In this document: in pieces, positions 27,030 to 36,053 of the stretch | Position numbering within the stretch: the first letter of the stretch is position 1 | Layout: the number at the start of each line of letters is the position of its first letter | Source: Mycolicibacterium neworleansense | GTDB lineage: Bacteria > Actinomycetota > Actinomycetes > Mycobacteriales > Mycobacteriaceae | Assembly: GCF_001245615.1 (NCBI RefSeq) | Contig: NZ_CWKH01000001.1 | Span: forward strand, 62,001-126,000 | Direction of reading: 5' to 3' | Length of the DNA: 64,000 nucleotides | Notes under the pieces: generated by a model | Databases searched by the model: none | Seen by the model: the letters and a program-made list of their open reading frames with translations, nothing else | Told to the model about the DNA's origin: nothing | Position numbers and translations under genes: made by a program

Positions 27030-29447
27030 ATGAGCTCACCACTTGACGGGTACACCGTCGTCGATCTGTCGTCGGGAATCGCCGGGGCGTACGCCACGAA
27101 GATCCTCGCCGACGGCGGCGCCGACGTGATCAAAGTCGAAGCCCCCGAAGGTGACCCGTTGCGCCGCTGGTCGGCGTCGAGGGCACACATCCCTCCGGAC
27201 GAGGACGGCGCGCTGTTCGCCTTCCTGTCCGGCGGCAAACGCAGCGTGGTCGTCGACCCCGGTGACCTCGCCCTGCTCGACCGGCTGGTGGCGGCGGCCG
27301 ATGCCGTGATCTGGTCTCCGGAATCGGCTGTCGCCCAGTCGGTCGCACCGGAGGATCTGTTCCGGCGGTATCCGCATCTGATCGTCACCACGATTACGCC
27401 GTTCGGGCTGGACGGGCCATGGAGCGACCGCGCCGCCACCGAGTTCACGCTGCAGGCGTGGTCGGGCGGTGCCATCGGTATCGGTCGCGGCGTGCAGGAC
27501 CGGGCGCCGGTGTCGATCGGCGGTCAAGTGGGCGACTGGCTGGCCGGTGCGTACGCGGCGGCGATGACGCTGGCATTCCGGGTACGCGCGCTCCGTGACG
27601 GCCATGGCGAGCTCGTCGATCTCTCCAAGCTCGAGGCGCAGATCCTGGGCCTCACGTACTACCCGGTCACCTACTTCGAGATGCTGGGCCGCCCGTGGCG
27701 CAGCGAGCGCAGGCCCACGGTTCCCGGCGTCGCGGAGGCGGCAGACGGATTGGTGGCACTCGGATGCGGTACCGCCCAGCAATGGTGGGACCTGTGTGCG
27801 ATGTCGGGTCACGACGAGTGGATAGACGAGACCTCGGAGCTCACCATCACCGAACAGGCGAACCTGCATGCCGAGGAGTTGTACGACTGGCTGCGCGACC
27901 AGAAGGTGGACGACGTCCGTGACCTGGCGTCCGCGTTCCGGATCCCCAACTCGCCGGTGGGTAACGGTGAGAACGTCACCGCCATGGATCATTTCGTGCA
28001 ACGGCAGGCTTTCGTCCGTAACCCCCAATATGGGTTCACCCAGCCGGCTGCACCGTACCGGCTGACCGGTGTGGCATTGCGCGAGCCGGCGCCGGCTCCA
28101 CTCCTCGGTGAGCACACCGAGGAGATCCGGGCCGCCGAGCTGACCCCGCGCAAAGCACCGGACGGTGAGCCGGGCCGGGACCGGCTGCCGTTCAGCGGAT
28201 TGCGCGTGCTCGACATGACCACGTTCTGGGCCGGGCCGTCATGTACCCACCCGCTCGGCTTGCTCGGCGCCGAGGTGATCCATCTCGAGTCGACCCCGCG
28301 CCCGGACGGCACCCGGCTGATCGCCGGCATCCCGGCCTCGGTGGAGCAGTGGTGGGAGCGTTCGCCGATCTTCAGTGCGCTCAACACCAACAAGAAGAGC
28401 CTCACCCTCGACTTCCAGACCGAGCAGGGCCTGGATCTGTTGCGCCGGCTGATCGCCACCTGCGATGTCGTTGTGGAGAACTTCACGCCGAGGGTGATCG
28501 ACCAGATCGGGCTCGATTTCGACTCGGTGCGCGCACTGCGCGAGGACATCGTCATGCTGCGGATGCCCGGGTTCGGGCTCGACGGCCCGTGGCGCGACAA
28601 CCCGGCATTCGCCTACATCATCGAGGATGCCACCGGGCTGAGCTGGCTCACCGGCTATCCGGATCGCACTCCGTTCGAACCGTATTCGATCGGTGACCCC
28701 AATGCCGGCGTGCATGCGCTGTCGGCGCTCATGCTGGCCCTGGAGCACCGTCGCCGCACAGGGGAGGCGGTGCTGGTTGAGGCGGCGATGGCCGACGCGG
28801 CGCTCAACATCGCCGCCGAACAGGTCATCGAGCACTCGGCCTACGGTGTGCTGCTGCAGCGCGACGGCAACCGCGGTCCGGCGGCCGCGCCACAGAACAT
28901 CTATCAGAGCGACGGGATCGACGAATTCGGCCGCGATGACAGCTGGGTGGCGATCGCGATCAGCACCGACGCGCAGTGGGCCGCGTTGCGCGCGGCGCTG
29001 GGTGAGCCGGACTGGGCCACGGATCCGGGATTGGATTCCGTCGACGGGCGCCGAGCGCAGCACGACCTGATCGATGAGCAGCTGGCCTCGTGGTGCCGGT
29101 CGCGCAGTGGCGATGAGATCGTCGAAACCTTGTGGCCGATGGGAGTTCCCGTGGCCAAGGTGATGCAGCCGCACCGGCAGCTGGAGCTGGACCAGGTGCG
29201 GTTCCGGCGGTTCTTCGAACATGTCGGCCACCCGGTGAACAACGCCGCCCCGCACAGCACATTGCCGGTCGCGTTGGCCAATGGGCCGCGGGCGCTGCAT
29301 CGGCAGGCCGCACCCCTGCTCGGCGAGCACAATCACGAGCTGCTGGCCGAACTGGGACTGTCCGACCACGAGATCACCGCACTGGCCACCGACGGCGTGA
29401 TCGGTACTCAACCCGGCGCCGGCGGACGCCGCAAGGCCGCTCGCTGA
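27030..29447 (+). CDS. Double-length class III (CaiB/BaiF) CoA-transferase
   Basis: An 805-aa protein made of two CaiB-like domains, about residues 1-375 and 385-800. Each begins with a CaiB start: GYTVVDLSSGIAGAYATKIL and GLRVLDMTTFWAGPSCTHPL. Each holds an aspartate at the expected catalytic place: GDWLAG (about 168) and GDPNAG (about 555). Standard enzymes are about 400 aa and dimerise as interlocked rings, so this fusion may be an internal heterodimer. It would move CoA onto a carboxylic acid and ends the operon. Confidence 0.88.
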   Translation: MSSPLDGYTVVDLSSGIAGAYATKILADGGADVIKVEAPEGDPLRRWSASRAHIPPDEDGALFAFLSGGKRSVVVDPGDLALLDRLVAAADAVIWSPESAVAQSVAPEDLFRRYPHLIVTTITPFGLDGPWSDRAATEFTLQAWSGGAIGIGRGVQDRAPVSIGGQVGDWLAGAYAAAMTLAFRVRALRDGHGELVDLSKLEAQILGLTYYPVTYFEMLGRPWRSERRPTVPGVAEAADGLVALGCGTAQQWWDLCAMSGHDEWIDETSELTITEQANLHAEELYDWLRDQKVDDVRDLASAFRIPNSPVGNGENVTAMDHFVQRQAFVRNPQYGFTQPAAPYRLTGVALREPAPAPLLGEHTEEIRAAELTPRKAPDGEPGRDRLPFSGLRVLDMTTFWAGPSCTHPLGLLGAEVIHLESTPRPDGTRLIAGIPASVEQWWERSPIFSALNTNKKSLTLDFQTEQGLDLLRRLIATCDVVVENFTPRVIDQIGLDFDSVRALREDIVMLRMPGFGLDGPWRDNPAFAYIIEDATGLSWLTGYPDRTPFEPYSIGDPNAGVHALSALMLALEHRRRTGEAVLVEAAMADAALNIAAEQVIEHSAYGVLLQRDGNRGPAAAPQNIYQSDGIDEFGRDDSWVAIAISTDAQWAALRAALGEPDWATDPGLDSVDGRRAQHDLIDEQLASWCRSRSGDEIVETLWPMGVPVAKVMQPHRQLELDQVRFRRFFEHVGHPVNNAAPHSTLPVALANGPRALHRQAAPLLGEHNHELLAELGLSDHEITALATDGVIGTQPGAGGRRKAAR

Positions 29448-29465
29448 GCGGGCCGTGAGCCGATC

Positions 29466-30743
29466 TCAGCGACGCTCGAATTCGTCGAGCAAGGCGCCGA
29501 AATCCTGTGTTTCCCAAAGGCGGAGGAAGTTGCTGAGCATCAGCAGCTGGGCCCGCACCGACTCGTTGTCGGCGATTCGGGCGTCGAAGCGATCGATGTT
29601 CTGATCGGGCAGCGCGGCCTCGAGGTGGGCAGGAGCGTCGAGAAGCCAGGCAACCCCCATCACCGCGGCGTAGAGCACGAGTTGGGTGCGCAGCCGCGCG
29701 GTGTCGAGTGCGGGGCCGCCGGCGGCGTGAAACTCGGCCGCGAAGTGTTCCAGCAGCCCATCGAGATGCTGTTCCCAGATCTCTGTCTCGGCGCTGCACA
29801 GCGAACCCCATAGGGCCATGGCGACATTCATCACGCTGACGCAGCCCCAGTCCATCAAACCGCACTTCAACGTCCCATCCGGCTCGGACCAGAACCAGGC
29901 GTTGTCGACGTTGGCGTTCCAGTGGCAGAGCGCCACCTGGTCCACGGTGGTGTGCAGCCAGCTCATGATGGCGTCCTCGGCACCGGCGATCCGGCCCACG
30001 TCGGCGAGCATGCGGTCGGTGAACTCCGGGTGGCCGACGGTCGTGGGCAGCAGTGCCGGGTAGCGGTCTGCGAATGCGGTGAGGCGCCGGACCTGCCCGG
30101 CGAGCTCGTCGGGCGAGCGGTCTGTCCGGGCGCCGACCGTCACTTTGGCGGCGTCGTAACGGAACTGACCGGTCACGTTGTCAGGAAGGCGGCCGGATCG
30201 GTGCGCGCCGGCCAGTCGCGCGACCGAGGTCAGTAGGGCCCGGTAGTGCCCGAGCGCATCGGGCATCCGGTAGTCGAGACATTTGTCGTAGTGCCGTTCA
30301 ACCGCAGAGGTGCCGAACGCGATCCGCTCGGTCAACAACATCCCGGTGCACGAAGCCGCGTGGTAGTCCGCGAACAGGCATACCGGCACCGTGACCGGCA
30401 GCTCGGCGCCGGCCGACAACGCCCCGAATGCCACCTCGAGCTCCATCTGCGACTTGCCCCGGTCCCGGCGGGAGTTGTCGAAATCGCGGGAGAACTTGAC
30501 GAACAGTTCGCTGGGCAGGAGATCGGCCGGATCCGCGTAACGCACATCCAGCAGCGCTTTGCGGCCGGTGCTGCCCCCGGCGCATTCCTGGAAGCGGGTG
30601 ATCTCCGTGATGCGATTTCCCTGCGGGAGAGCGCCGAAAGTGTGCAGCGCTGAGGTCAAGAAGTCCGGTCCGGCCGAACGGAGGGTGTCCGGATCAGCGG
30701 GAAATTCGAGCCCGGTGCCGTCTCCGATCACCCAGCGCTGCAT
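29466..30743 (-). CDS. Aminoglycoside phosphotransferase-like protein with altered catalytic loop
   Basis: A 425-aa kinase-fold protein. Lys83 (LFVKFSRD) fits the ATP lysine and Asp298 (LMDWG) fits the metal aspartate. The catalytic loop reads H274-x-N276-x4-N281 where the family has H-x-D-x4-N, so the presumed base is Asn. Related phosphotransferases occur next to acyl-CoA dehydrogenases in mycobacteria, as at 53500 in this window. It may be a weak kinase or a pseudokinase. It is divergent from the SDR at 30777 across only 33 bp. Confidence 0.72.
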   Translation of the reverse strand: MQRWVIGDGTGLEFPADPDTLRSAGPDFLTSALHTFGALPQGNRITEITRFQECAGGSTGRKALLDVRYADPADLLPSELFVKFSRDFDNSRRDRGKSQMELEVAFGALSAGAELPVTVPVCLFADYHAASCTGMLLTERIAFGTSAVERHYDKCLDYRMPDALGHYRALLTSVARLAGAHRSGRLPDNVTGQFRYDAAKVTVGARTDRSPDELAGQVRRLTAFADRYPALLPTTVGHPEFTDRMLADVGRIAGAEDAIMSWLHTTVDQVALCHWNANVDNAWFWSEPDGTLKCGLMDWGCVSVMNVAMALWGSLCSAETEIWEQHLDGLLEHFAAEFHAAGGPALDTARLRTQLVLYAAVMGVAWLLDAPAHLEAALPDQNIDRFDARIADNESVRAQLLMLSNFLRLWETQDFGALLDEFERR

Positions 30744-30776
30744 CTAGCCTCATCGCACGTCACACCATTAGCCTCA

Positions 30777-31589
30777 ATGACCATGGCTATCAATCCTTCT
30801 GACATTCTGCTCACCGGACAGGTGGCGGTTGTCACCGGCGGCGGCACCGGTATCGGCCGGGGCATCGCTGCCGGTCTGGCGGCATTCGGCGCCTCGGTGG
30901 CGATCTGGGAGCGCAACGAGCAGAGCTGTGCAGAATCCGCCGAGTCGATCGGTGCATTGGGCATCGTCACCGATGTGCGCGACTCCGAACAGGTGGATGC
31001 AGCGTTGGCGCAGACGGCCGCAGAGCTGGGCCCAGTGCGCGTCCTGGTCAACAACGCCGGGGGTGTGTTCTCGTCACCGCTGCTGGAAACGAGCGAGAAC
31101 GGTTGGGACGCACTGTACAAGAGCAATCTGCGCCACGTGTTGCTGTGCACCCAGCGGGTGGCGCGCCGGCTGGTCGCCGACGAATTGCCGGGCAGCATCA
31201 TCAATCTCACCTCGATCGAGGGCGTGCGCGCCGCACCCGGCTACGCCGCGTATGCCGCGGCCAAGGCCGGCGTCATCAACTACACCCAGACCGCGTCGTT
31301 CGAACTTGCGCCGCACAACATCAGGGTCAATGCGATCGCGCCCGATCTCACCATCACCGAGGGCCTTCTGGCCCTGTCGCCGGACGGCCCGCCCTCGGGC
31401 ATCGCCGACGGCATCCCGATGGGGCGGGCCGGTCACGTCGACGAAATCGCCGGGGCAGCAGTATTTCTGGCTTCGGGGATGTCGGGCTACATCACCGGGC
31501 AGACGTTCCACATCGACGGTGGCACGCGGGCTGCGGGCGGCTGGTACCGCCACCCGCAGACCGGTGCCGCAACCCTCGGTCCGGGCTAG
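30777..31589 (+). CDS. Short-chain dehydrogenase/reductase
   Basis: A 270-aa SDR with GGGTGIGRG near residue 21, NNAGG near 91 and catalytic YAAAK near 159. The C-terminal segment is YITGQTFHIDGG. An ATG 6 bp downstream (30783) is an alternative start. No ribosome site is evident, so the mRNA may be leaderless or nearly so. It converges on the mycofactocin-coupled SDR, with 10 bp between the stops. Confidence 0.85.
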   Translation: MTMAINPSDILLTGQVAVVTGGGTGIGRGIAAGLAAFGASVAIWERNEQSCAESAESIGALGIVTDVRDSEQVDAALAQTAAELGPVRVLVNNAGGVFSSPLLETSENGWDALYKSNLRHVLLCTQRVARRLVADELPGSIINLTSIEGVRAAPGYAAYAAAKAGVINYTQTASFELAPHNIRVNAIAPDLTITEGLLALSPDGPPSGIADGIPMGRAGHVDEIAGAAVFLASGMSGYITGQTFHIDGGTRAAGGWYRHPQTGAATLGPG

Positions 31590-31599
31590 GGATCCGGAC

Positions 31600-32445
31600 C
31601 TACTTGAGGCAGCTTCCCGCGTCGACCGGCAGCGTCACACCGGTGACGTAGCGGGCCTCGTCGGAGGCCAGGAACAGCACGGCGTTACTGATGTCCACGG
31701 CCTCGACCCACGGGATGGGCAGAGTGTGGAACAGCTGGCAGATCGGCGCCATGTCGTCGGGGCCTGGGTTCTCTAGGTCGGGCCGGAACATCTTGAACGT
31801 GCCGTCGTTGTGCAGCATCGGGGTCGCCACGTGCGTGGGATGCACACTGTTGCAGCGGATGTTGTGCTGGCCCAGCTCCACGGCGAATCCGCGCATCAAC
31901 CCGACGACACCGTGCTTCGCGGCGACGTAGTTGCCGCAGTGCGGGTAGGCCTTGAGTCCGCCGACCGAGCTCGTCAGGATGATCGAGCCGCCGCGACCGC
32001 CCGCGATAAGGTGCGGCACACCGGCTTTGACCGACTTCCAGACGCCGGAGAGATTGATGTCGATCATCTCGTCCCAGTCGAGCTGGCTGGTCTCGTGCAG
32101 CACGCCCCCGCCGTTGCCGATGCCGGCGTTGGCCACGATGATGTCGAGGCGGCCGAGCTGCTCGACACCACTGTCGACGGCGGCCTTGATCGCCTCGGCG
32201 TCGCGCACGTCGACCTCGGCGGTGACGACGCGGCGGTTGAGTCCCTTGATGAGGTTCGCGGTCTCGGCCAGGTCGTCGGAGGTGGAGGCCGGGATGGCGG
32301 TCTCCACGCCGGGCCGGATCGGTCCACAGATGTCGATCGCGATGATGTCGGCACCCTCTTGCGCCAGCCGTACCGCGTGACTACGTCCCTGGCCACGGGC
32401 CGCGCCGGTGACGAACGCGACCTTGCCTTCCACCCGTCCAGTCAT
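31600..32445 (-). CDS. Mycofactocin-coupled SDR
   Basis: A 281-aa SDR with GAARGQGRSHA near residue 14 and an insert in the NAD site (IDICGPIRPGVE) of the kind seen in SDRs that hold their nicotinamide cofactor and pass electrons to mycofactocin. Catalytic YVAAK lies near 172. This supports an actinobacterium with the mft system. It probably oxidises an alcohol intermediate. A palindrome at 32492-32513 lies 47 bp upstream of its ATG. Confidence 0.85.
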   Translation of the reverse strand: MTGRVEGKVAFVTGAARGQGRSHAVRLAQEGADIIAIDICGPIRPGVETAIPASTSDDLAETANLIKGLNRRVVTAEVDVRDAEAIKAAVDSGVEQLGRLDIIVANAGIGNGGGVLHETSQLDWDEMIDINLSGVWKSVKAGVPHLIAGGRGGSIILTSSVGGLKAYPHCGNYVAAKHGVVGLMRGFAVELGQHNIRCNSVHPTHVATPMLHNDGTFKMFRPDLENPGPDDMAPICQLFHTLPIPWVEAVDISNAVLFLASDEARYVTGVTLPVDAGSCLK

Positions 32446-32844
32446 TGATTACCCCAGTTCTGTTTGCGATGTCTGCCGCGTGCTCTGCGTATTTCTGAGC
32501 ACCTGCTCAGCAACTGTGTCACCGGGCAGCCCACCGTGTCAACGACAGATACGTTTCAGGCAATTTGTACTCTCCGCTTAGAAGAACGAAGTTCTCGGCC
32601 GACCGCCGGGCGACGATTTGCGGCAGGAGATACCGCCGTCATCCGGTCGAGCGGGATCGCCATGCGGGCGCCGGAGACGTGAACAGCGCTGAGTTCGGGC
32701 TGTGGATGCTCGATGAGTGAGCACAGCGAGCGGGTTCGGATGGTGGCGGTCGCCCGTTGTGCAACGCGATAGCGGTGAGTCCGGAGATCGGGTACACGCC
32801 AGAGGGTGAGGAGAATTCTTTCGCTAAGAGAACGAAATTCTCAG
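32446..32844. promoter_or_regulatory. 399-bp intergenic region with three palindromes
   Basis: I find no convincing gene here. At 32492-32513 halves TTTCTGAGCA and TGCTCAGCAA flank CC (9 of 10 pairs), probably the operator of the mycofactocin-coupled SDR. At 32582-32596 lies AAGAAC-GAA-GTTCTC and at 32828-32842 lies GAGAAC-GAA-ATTCTC, both near matches to the recurrent GAGAAY-N3-RTTCTC operator. The last also lies in a larger imperfect hairpin (32811-32842) just after the TetR stop, which could act as a terminator. Confidence 0.65.
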
Positions 32845-33564
32845 CTAGCTGGCGGCGAATCCGTTGGCGACGAAGTCCCATACTTCGTCGGCGGTGATCG
32901 GGTGCACCGACGCCTCGTCGGCGCCGCCGCTCGACTGTGCGACGAACATCACGGTCTGCATCGTCATCGCCGCCATCCGCCGGGGGTTGATCCCGGGGCG
33001 CAGCTGGCCGGCCTCAGAGGCCTCTTCCATCAGCTCGGTGAGCAGCGCCAGCAGCGGCGCGTGGGCGACCTTCACCTCGGATGGGTGCGATACCAGCAAC
33101 CGGGGCGCGAAGTCGGTGAACAGCGGGCGCTTGGCGGCCGGATCGGGCCGAGATGACTCGAAGAGCAATTGAATTGCGATCTTGAGCCGCTCGATCGGCT
33201 CGCCCTTTGTCGAGGTGGCCGCCCGGATCTGATCGGCCGAACGGCTCAAGGCATCCTCGAACAGCGCGAGCAGGAGCTCGTGCTTACCGTCGAACTGCAG
33301 GTAGAAGCTTCGCAGCGACTGGCGCGAGCGGTCCACGACCTCTTGCACGGTGAAGTCGGTGCTGCCCTTTTCGATGATGATCGCCTGGGCCGCGTCCAGG
33401 AACCGTTGCACGCGCTGGGCGGCGCGCAACTTTGCGGTTTTGATCGACCGCTCGACAGCTCGTTGCTTCCACGCGGGTTCTTCGCCAGCAGTAGTCACTG
33501 GCTGCTCCGACGCTTGTCGAGTGGGGAGAACATGAACTGACTGTACCGGAGAACGCCTTGCCAT
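32845..33564 (-). CDS. TetR-family regulator, candidate master repressor of the region
   Basis: A 239-aa regulator with a helix-turn-helix at about residues 50-90 (FLDAAQAIIIEKG, then FTVQEVVDRSRQSLRSFYLQF) and a long helical ligand domain. Its promoter contains the best palindrome of the window, GTGAGAAT-AGT-ATTCTCAC at 33619-33637, and further near-matches lie downstream of it. This makes it the leading candidate for the protein that binds the recurrent operator. The N-terminal 40 residues before the helix-turn-helix are basic. Start ATG 33564; TTG 33591 is possible. Confidence 0.85.
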   Translation of the reverse strand: MARRSPVQSVHVLPTRQASEQPVTTAGEEPAWKQRAVERSIKTAKLRAAQRVQRFLDAAQAIIIEKGSTDFTVQEVVDRSRQSLRSFYLQFDGKHELLLALFEDALSRSADQIRAATSTKGEPIERLKIAIQLLFESSRPDPAAKRPLFTDFAPRLLVSHPSEVKVAHAPLLALLTELMEEASEAGQLRPGINPRRMAAMTMQTVMFVAQSSGGADEASVHPITADEVWDFVANGFAAS

Positions 33565-33770
33565 TGTGGTGCCAGACCCCCTCGCGGCCAACGTGTCGGA
33601 GATTGTAACTTTCGTACTGTGAGAATAGTATTCTCACGAGGGGAATTATAGAAGTCCTTTGAGAAGAAGGGTTTCGCATCAAATTTGGCGCCGCCGGGGC
33701 GCTGTTTGCGGGTGGCTGCCGCGGTCGCGAAGGCGGCTGTCGTGTGGCAGCTGTGAACAGAAGGATTTAC
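33565..33770. promoter_or_regulatory. Divergent TetR/crotonase promoter with 19-bp perfect palindrome
   Basis: Bases 33619-33637 read GTGAGAAT-AGT-ATTCTCAC, a perfect 8-bp inverted repeat with 3-bp centre. It is the longest member of the GAGAAY-N3-RTTCTC family here, as expected for an autoregulatory site. It lies 55 bp from the TetR start and 134 bp from the crotonase start. Confidence 0.8.
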
Positions 33771-34553
33771 GTGTACATCGACTACGACGTCGCCGATTCG
33801 GTCGCCACGATCACGCTGAACCGGCCGGAAGCGGCCAACGCGCAGAACCCTGAGCTGCTCGATGAGCTCGATGCGGCCTGGACGAGGGCTGCCGAGGACC
33901 GCGAGGTGAAGGTGATCGTGCTGCGGGCCAACGGCAAGCATTTCTCCGCGGGGCATGACCTGCGCGGCGGGGGCCCGGTGCCCGACAAGATCACACTGGA
34001 ATTCCTCATCGAGCACGAGTCGCGGCGCTACCTGGAGTACACGCTGCGGTGGCGCAACGTGCCCAAGCCGTCGATCGCGGCGGTGCAGGGGCGCTGCATC
34101 TCCGGTGGTCTGCTGCTCTGCTGGCCGTGCGACCTGATCCTGGCCGCCGACGATGCGTTGTTCTCCGATCCGGTGGCGCTGATGGGGATCGGTGGCGTCG
34201 AGTACCACGGCCACACCTGGGAACTCGGGGCCCGCAAGGCCAAGGAGATCCTGTTCACCGGGCGGGCCTTGACCGCGGAGGAGGCCGAGCGCACCGGCAT
34301 GGTCAATCGGGTGGTGCCGCGTGCCGAACTCGATACCCAGACCGCCGAGCTGGCCGCGCAGATCGCCCAGATGCCGGCGTTCGCGCTCCGTCAGGCCAAG
34401 CGAGCCGTCAATCAGACCCTCGACGTACAGGGTTTCTATGCCGCGATCCAATCCGTGTTCGACATTCACCAGACCGGGCACGGCAATGCGCTTAGCGTCA
34501 GCGGATGGCCGGTGCTGATGGATATCGACGGAATGAAGCAGAACATCAAGTAG
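33771..34553 (+). CDS. Crotonase-fold enoyl-CoA hydratase/isomerase-family protein
   Basis: A 260-aa crotonase with LNRPEAANAQN, FSAGHDLRG near residue 61 and VQGRCISGGLLLCWPCDL near 107. The hydratase glutamates are replaced by Leu and by Val (FSDPVALMG). The start was set at GTG 33771 because AGAAGGA lies 5 bp upstream; earlier GTGs at 33744 and 33753 lack one. It shares its promoter region with the divergent TetR gene. The cyclase gene follows after 16 bp. Confidence 0.85.
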   Translation: MYIDYDVADSVATITLNRPEAANAQNPELLDELDAAWTRAAEDREVKVIVLRANGKHFSAGHDLRGGGPVPDKITLEFLIEHESRRYLEYTLRWRNVPKPSIAAVQGRCISGGLLLCWPCDLILAADDALFSDPVALMGIGGVEYHGHTWELGARKAKEILFTGRALTAEEAERTGMVNRVVPRAELDTQTAELAAQIAQMPAFALRQAKRAVNQTLDVQGFYAAIQSVFDIHQTGHGNALSVSGWPVLMDIDGMKQNIK

Positions 34554-34569
34554 GCCCGGGCCTCTGAAG

Positions 34570-36051
34570 ATGGGGGCGATCCGGCTCAGCGTGAGTTACG
34601 CGGCCCGGCAAATCTACGCGCAGACCACTGCGGCGGCGGCCGTGACGCTCGTCGTGCTGGCGCTGAGCCGTAACACGGTCGGCGACGCGCGTCAGCTCAT
34701 GACGCAGGCGAACCTCGTCGCGCTGATCGCGCTGATGGTCGCGGCGGCGATCGTCGATACCATCGTGGGTTGGATGAACGTCCATCCGACGTTCAAATGG
34801 TTTGCCGCGGGGGAGAAGCCGACACCGCAACAGCAGCGCGCCGCGATGCGCATCGCGCCGCGTCAGACCATCATCCAGTTCGCCACCTGGGCGGTGAGCG
34901 CGCTCGTCTACACGCTGCTGAATCTCGATGCCGGCGGCGGCGTGGCCTACGTGATGGGTGGTGCGATCCTGTTCGGCGGCGTGGCCGCGGCCTGCATGGG
35001 ATTCCTGGTGACCCAACGGATGTTGCGGCCGATCGTCGCGGCGTCGCTGACCGCCTCCTCGTCCACGATCGTGCGGATGCCCGGCGTGCTGGCCCGGTTG
35101 GTGACCATCTGGACCCTGTTCAGCGGGCTGCCCCTGGCCGGCATCGCATTGATCGTCCTGGCCCGGTCCAACGGCTGGTTCGTGCAGAAGACGGCGCCGG
35201 TCGAGGCAGCGGTGCTGGTGCTGGCCGTCGTGTCACTGGTCTTCGGGCTGCGGTCGATGGTGCTGGTGGCGCGTTCGGTGTCCGACCCGATCGGGGAAGT
35301 CGTGCTGGCCATGAAAGCAGTCGAGCGTGGATGGTCCGGGGTCTCGGTCAAGGTGTACGAGTCGTCCGAGATCGGCCGGCTCCAATACGGATTCAACCGG
35401 ATGCTGGCCGGGCTGGCCGAGCGAAACCGGTTGCGCGACCTGTTCGGTCGCTACGTCGGAGTCGACGTAGCTCGTCACGCCCTGCAGCAGGGCGGGACCG
35501 TCAGCGGTGATGTCCGTGAGGCCGCTGTTCTGTACGTCGATCTGGTCGGCTCGACAGCACTGGGTGCATCACGTCCGCCGCAAGAGGTGGCCCAGCTGCT
35601 CAATGGATTCTTCAAGATCGTGGTGGACACGGTCGAGCGGCATCACGGGCTGATCAACAAGTTCGAGGGTGATGCTGTGCTGGCCGTCTTCGGTGCACCG
35701 CTGCGGCTGGACAATCCGGCCTCGTCGGCGCTGGCCACCGCTCGGGCTCTGGTGCCACGGCTGCACAAACTGCCGGATGTCGAGTTCGGCGTTGGTATTT
35801 CGTGCGGTTCGGTCTTCGCGGGCAACATCGGCGCCGAGAACCGGTACGAGTACACCGTGATCGGCGACGCGGTGAACGAGGCGGCGCGCCTGGCCGACCA
35901 TGCCAAGGATCGCGAGTCGACAGTGTTGTGTTCGGGAAGCGCGTTGGCTCACGCCGATGCAGACGAAGGGCAGTACTGGGTGGTGCGTGGTTCGACGGTG
36001 TTGCGCGGCCGCTCGACGGCCACGGTCTTCGCCGAGCCGATCACGCCCTAG
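34570..36051 (+). CDS. Membrane class III adenylate/guanylate cyclase with HAMP domain
   Basis: A 493-aa protein with about six hydrophobic helices in residues 15-232, a HAMP linker (about 230-285) and a cyclase domain (about 315-480). Catalytic features are present: metal Asp324 (YVDLVGS) and Asp368 (FEGDAVLAVFG), Lys364 and Asp433 as purine-recognition residues, and Asn436 with Arg440 (IGDAVNEAAR). The architecture matches the mycobacterial Rv1318c/Rv1319c/Rv3645 group. It would make cAMP. It is placed after a catabolic crotonase and ends at a strong hairpin. Confidence 0.92.
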   Translation: MGAIRLSVSYAARQIYAQTTAAAAVTLVVLALSRNTVGDARQLMTQANLVALIALMVAAAIVDTIVGWMNVHPTFKWFAAGEKPTPQQQRAAMRIAPRQTIIQFATWAVSALVYTLLNLDAGGGVAYVMGGAILFGGVAAACMGFLVTQRMLRPIVAASLTASSSTIVRMPGVLARLVTIWTLFSGLPLAGIALIVLARSNGWFVQKTAPVEAAVLVLAVVSLVFGLRSMVLVARSVSDPIGEVVLAMKAVERGWSGVSVKVYESSEIGRLQYGFNRMLAGLAERNRLRDLFGRYVGVDVARHALQQGGTVSGDVREAAVLYVDLVGSTALGASRPPQEVAQLLNGFFKIVVDTVERHHGLINKFEGDAVLAVFGAPLRLDNPASSALATARALVPRLHKLPDVEFGVGISCGSVFAGNIGAENRYEYTVIGDAVNEAARLADHAKDRESTVLCSGSALAHADADEGQYWVVRGSTVLRGRSTATVFAEPITP

Positions 36052-36053
36052 CG

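Noticed and set aside
32639..32881. 80-codon minus-strand frame in the 399-bp gap
   Set aside because: It overlaps the end of the TetR gene, lacks a ribosome site and has no recognisable sequence.
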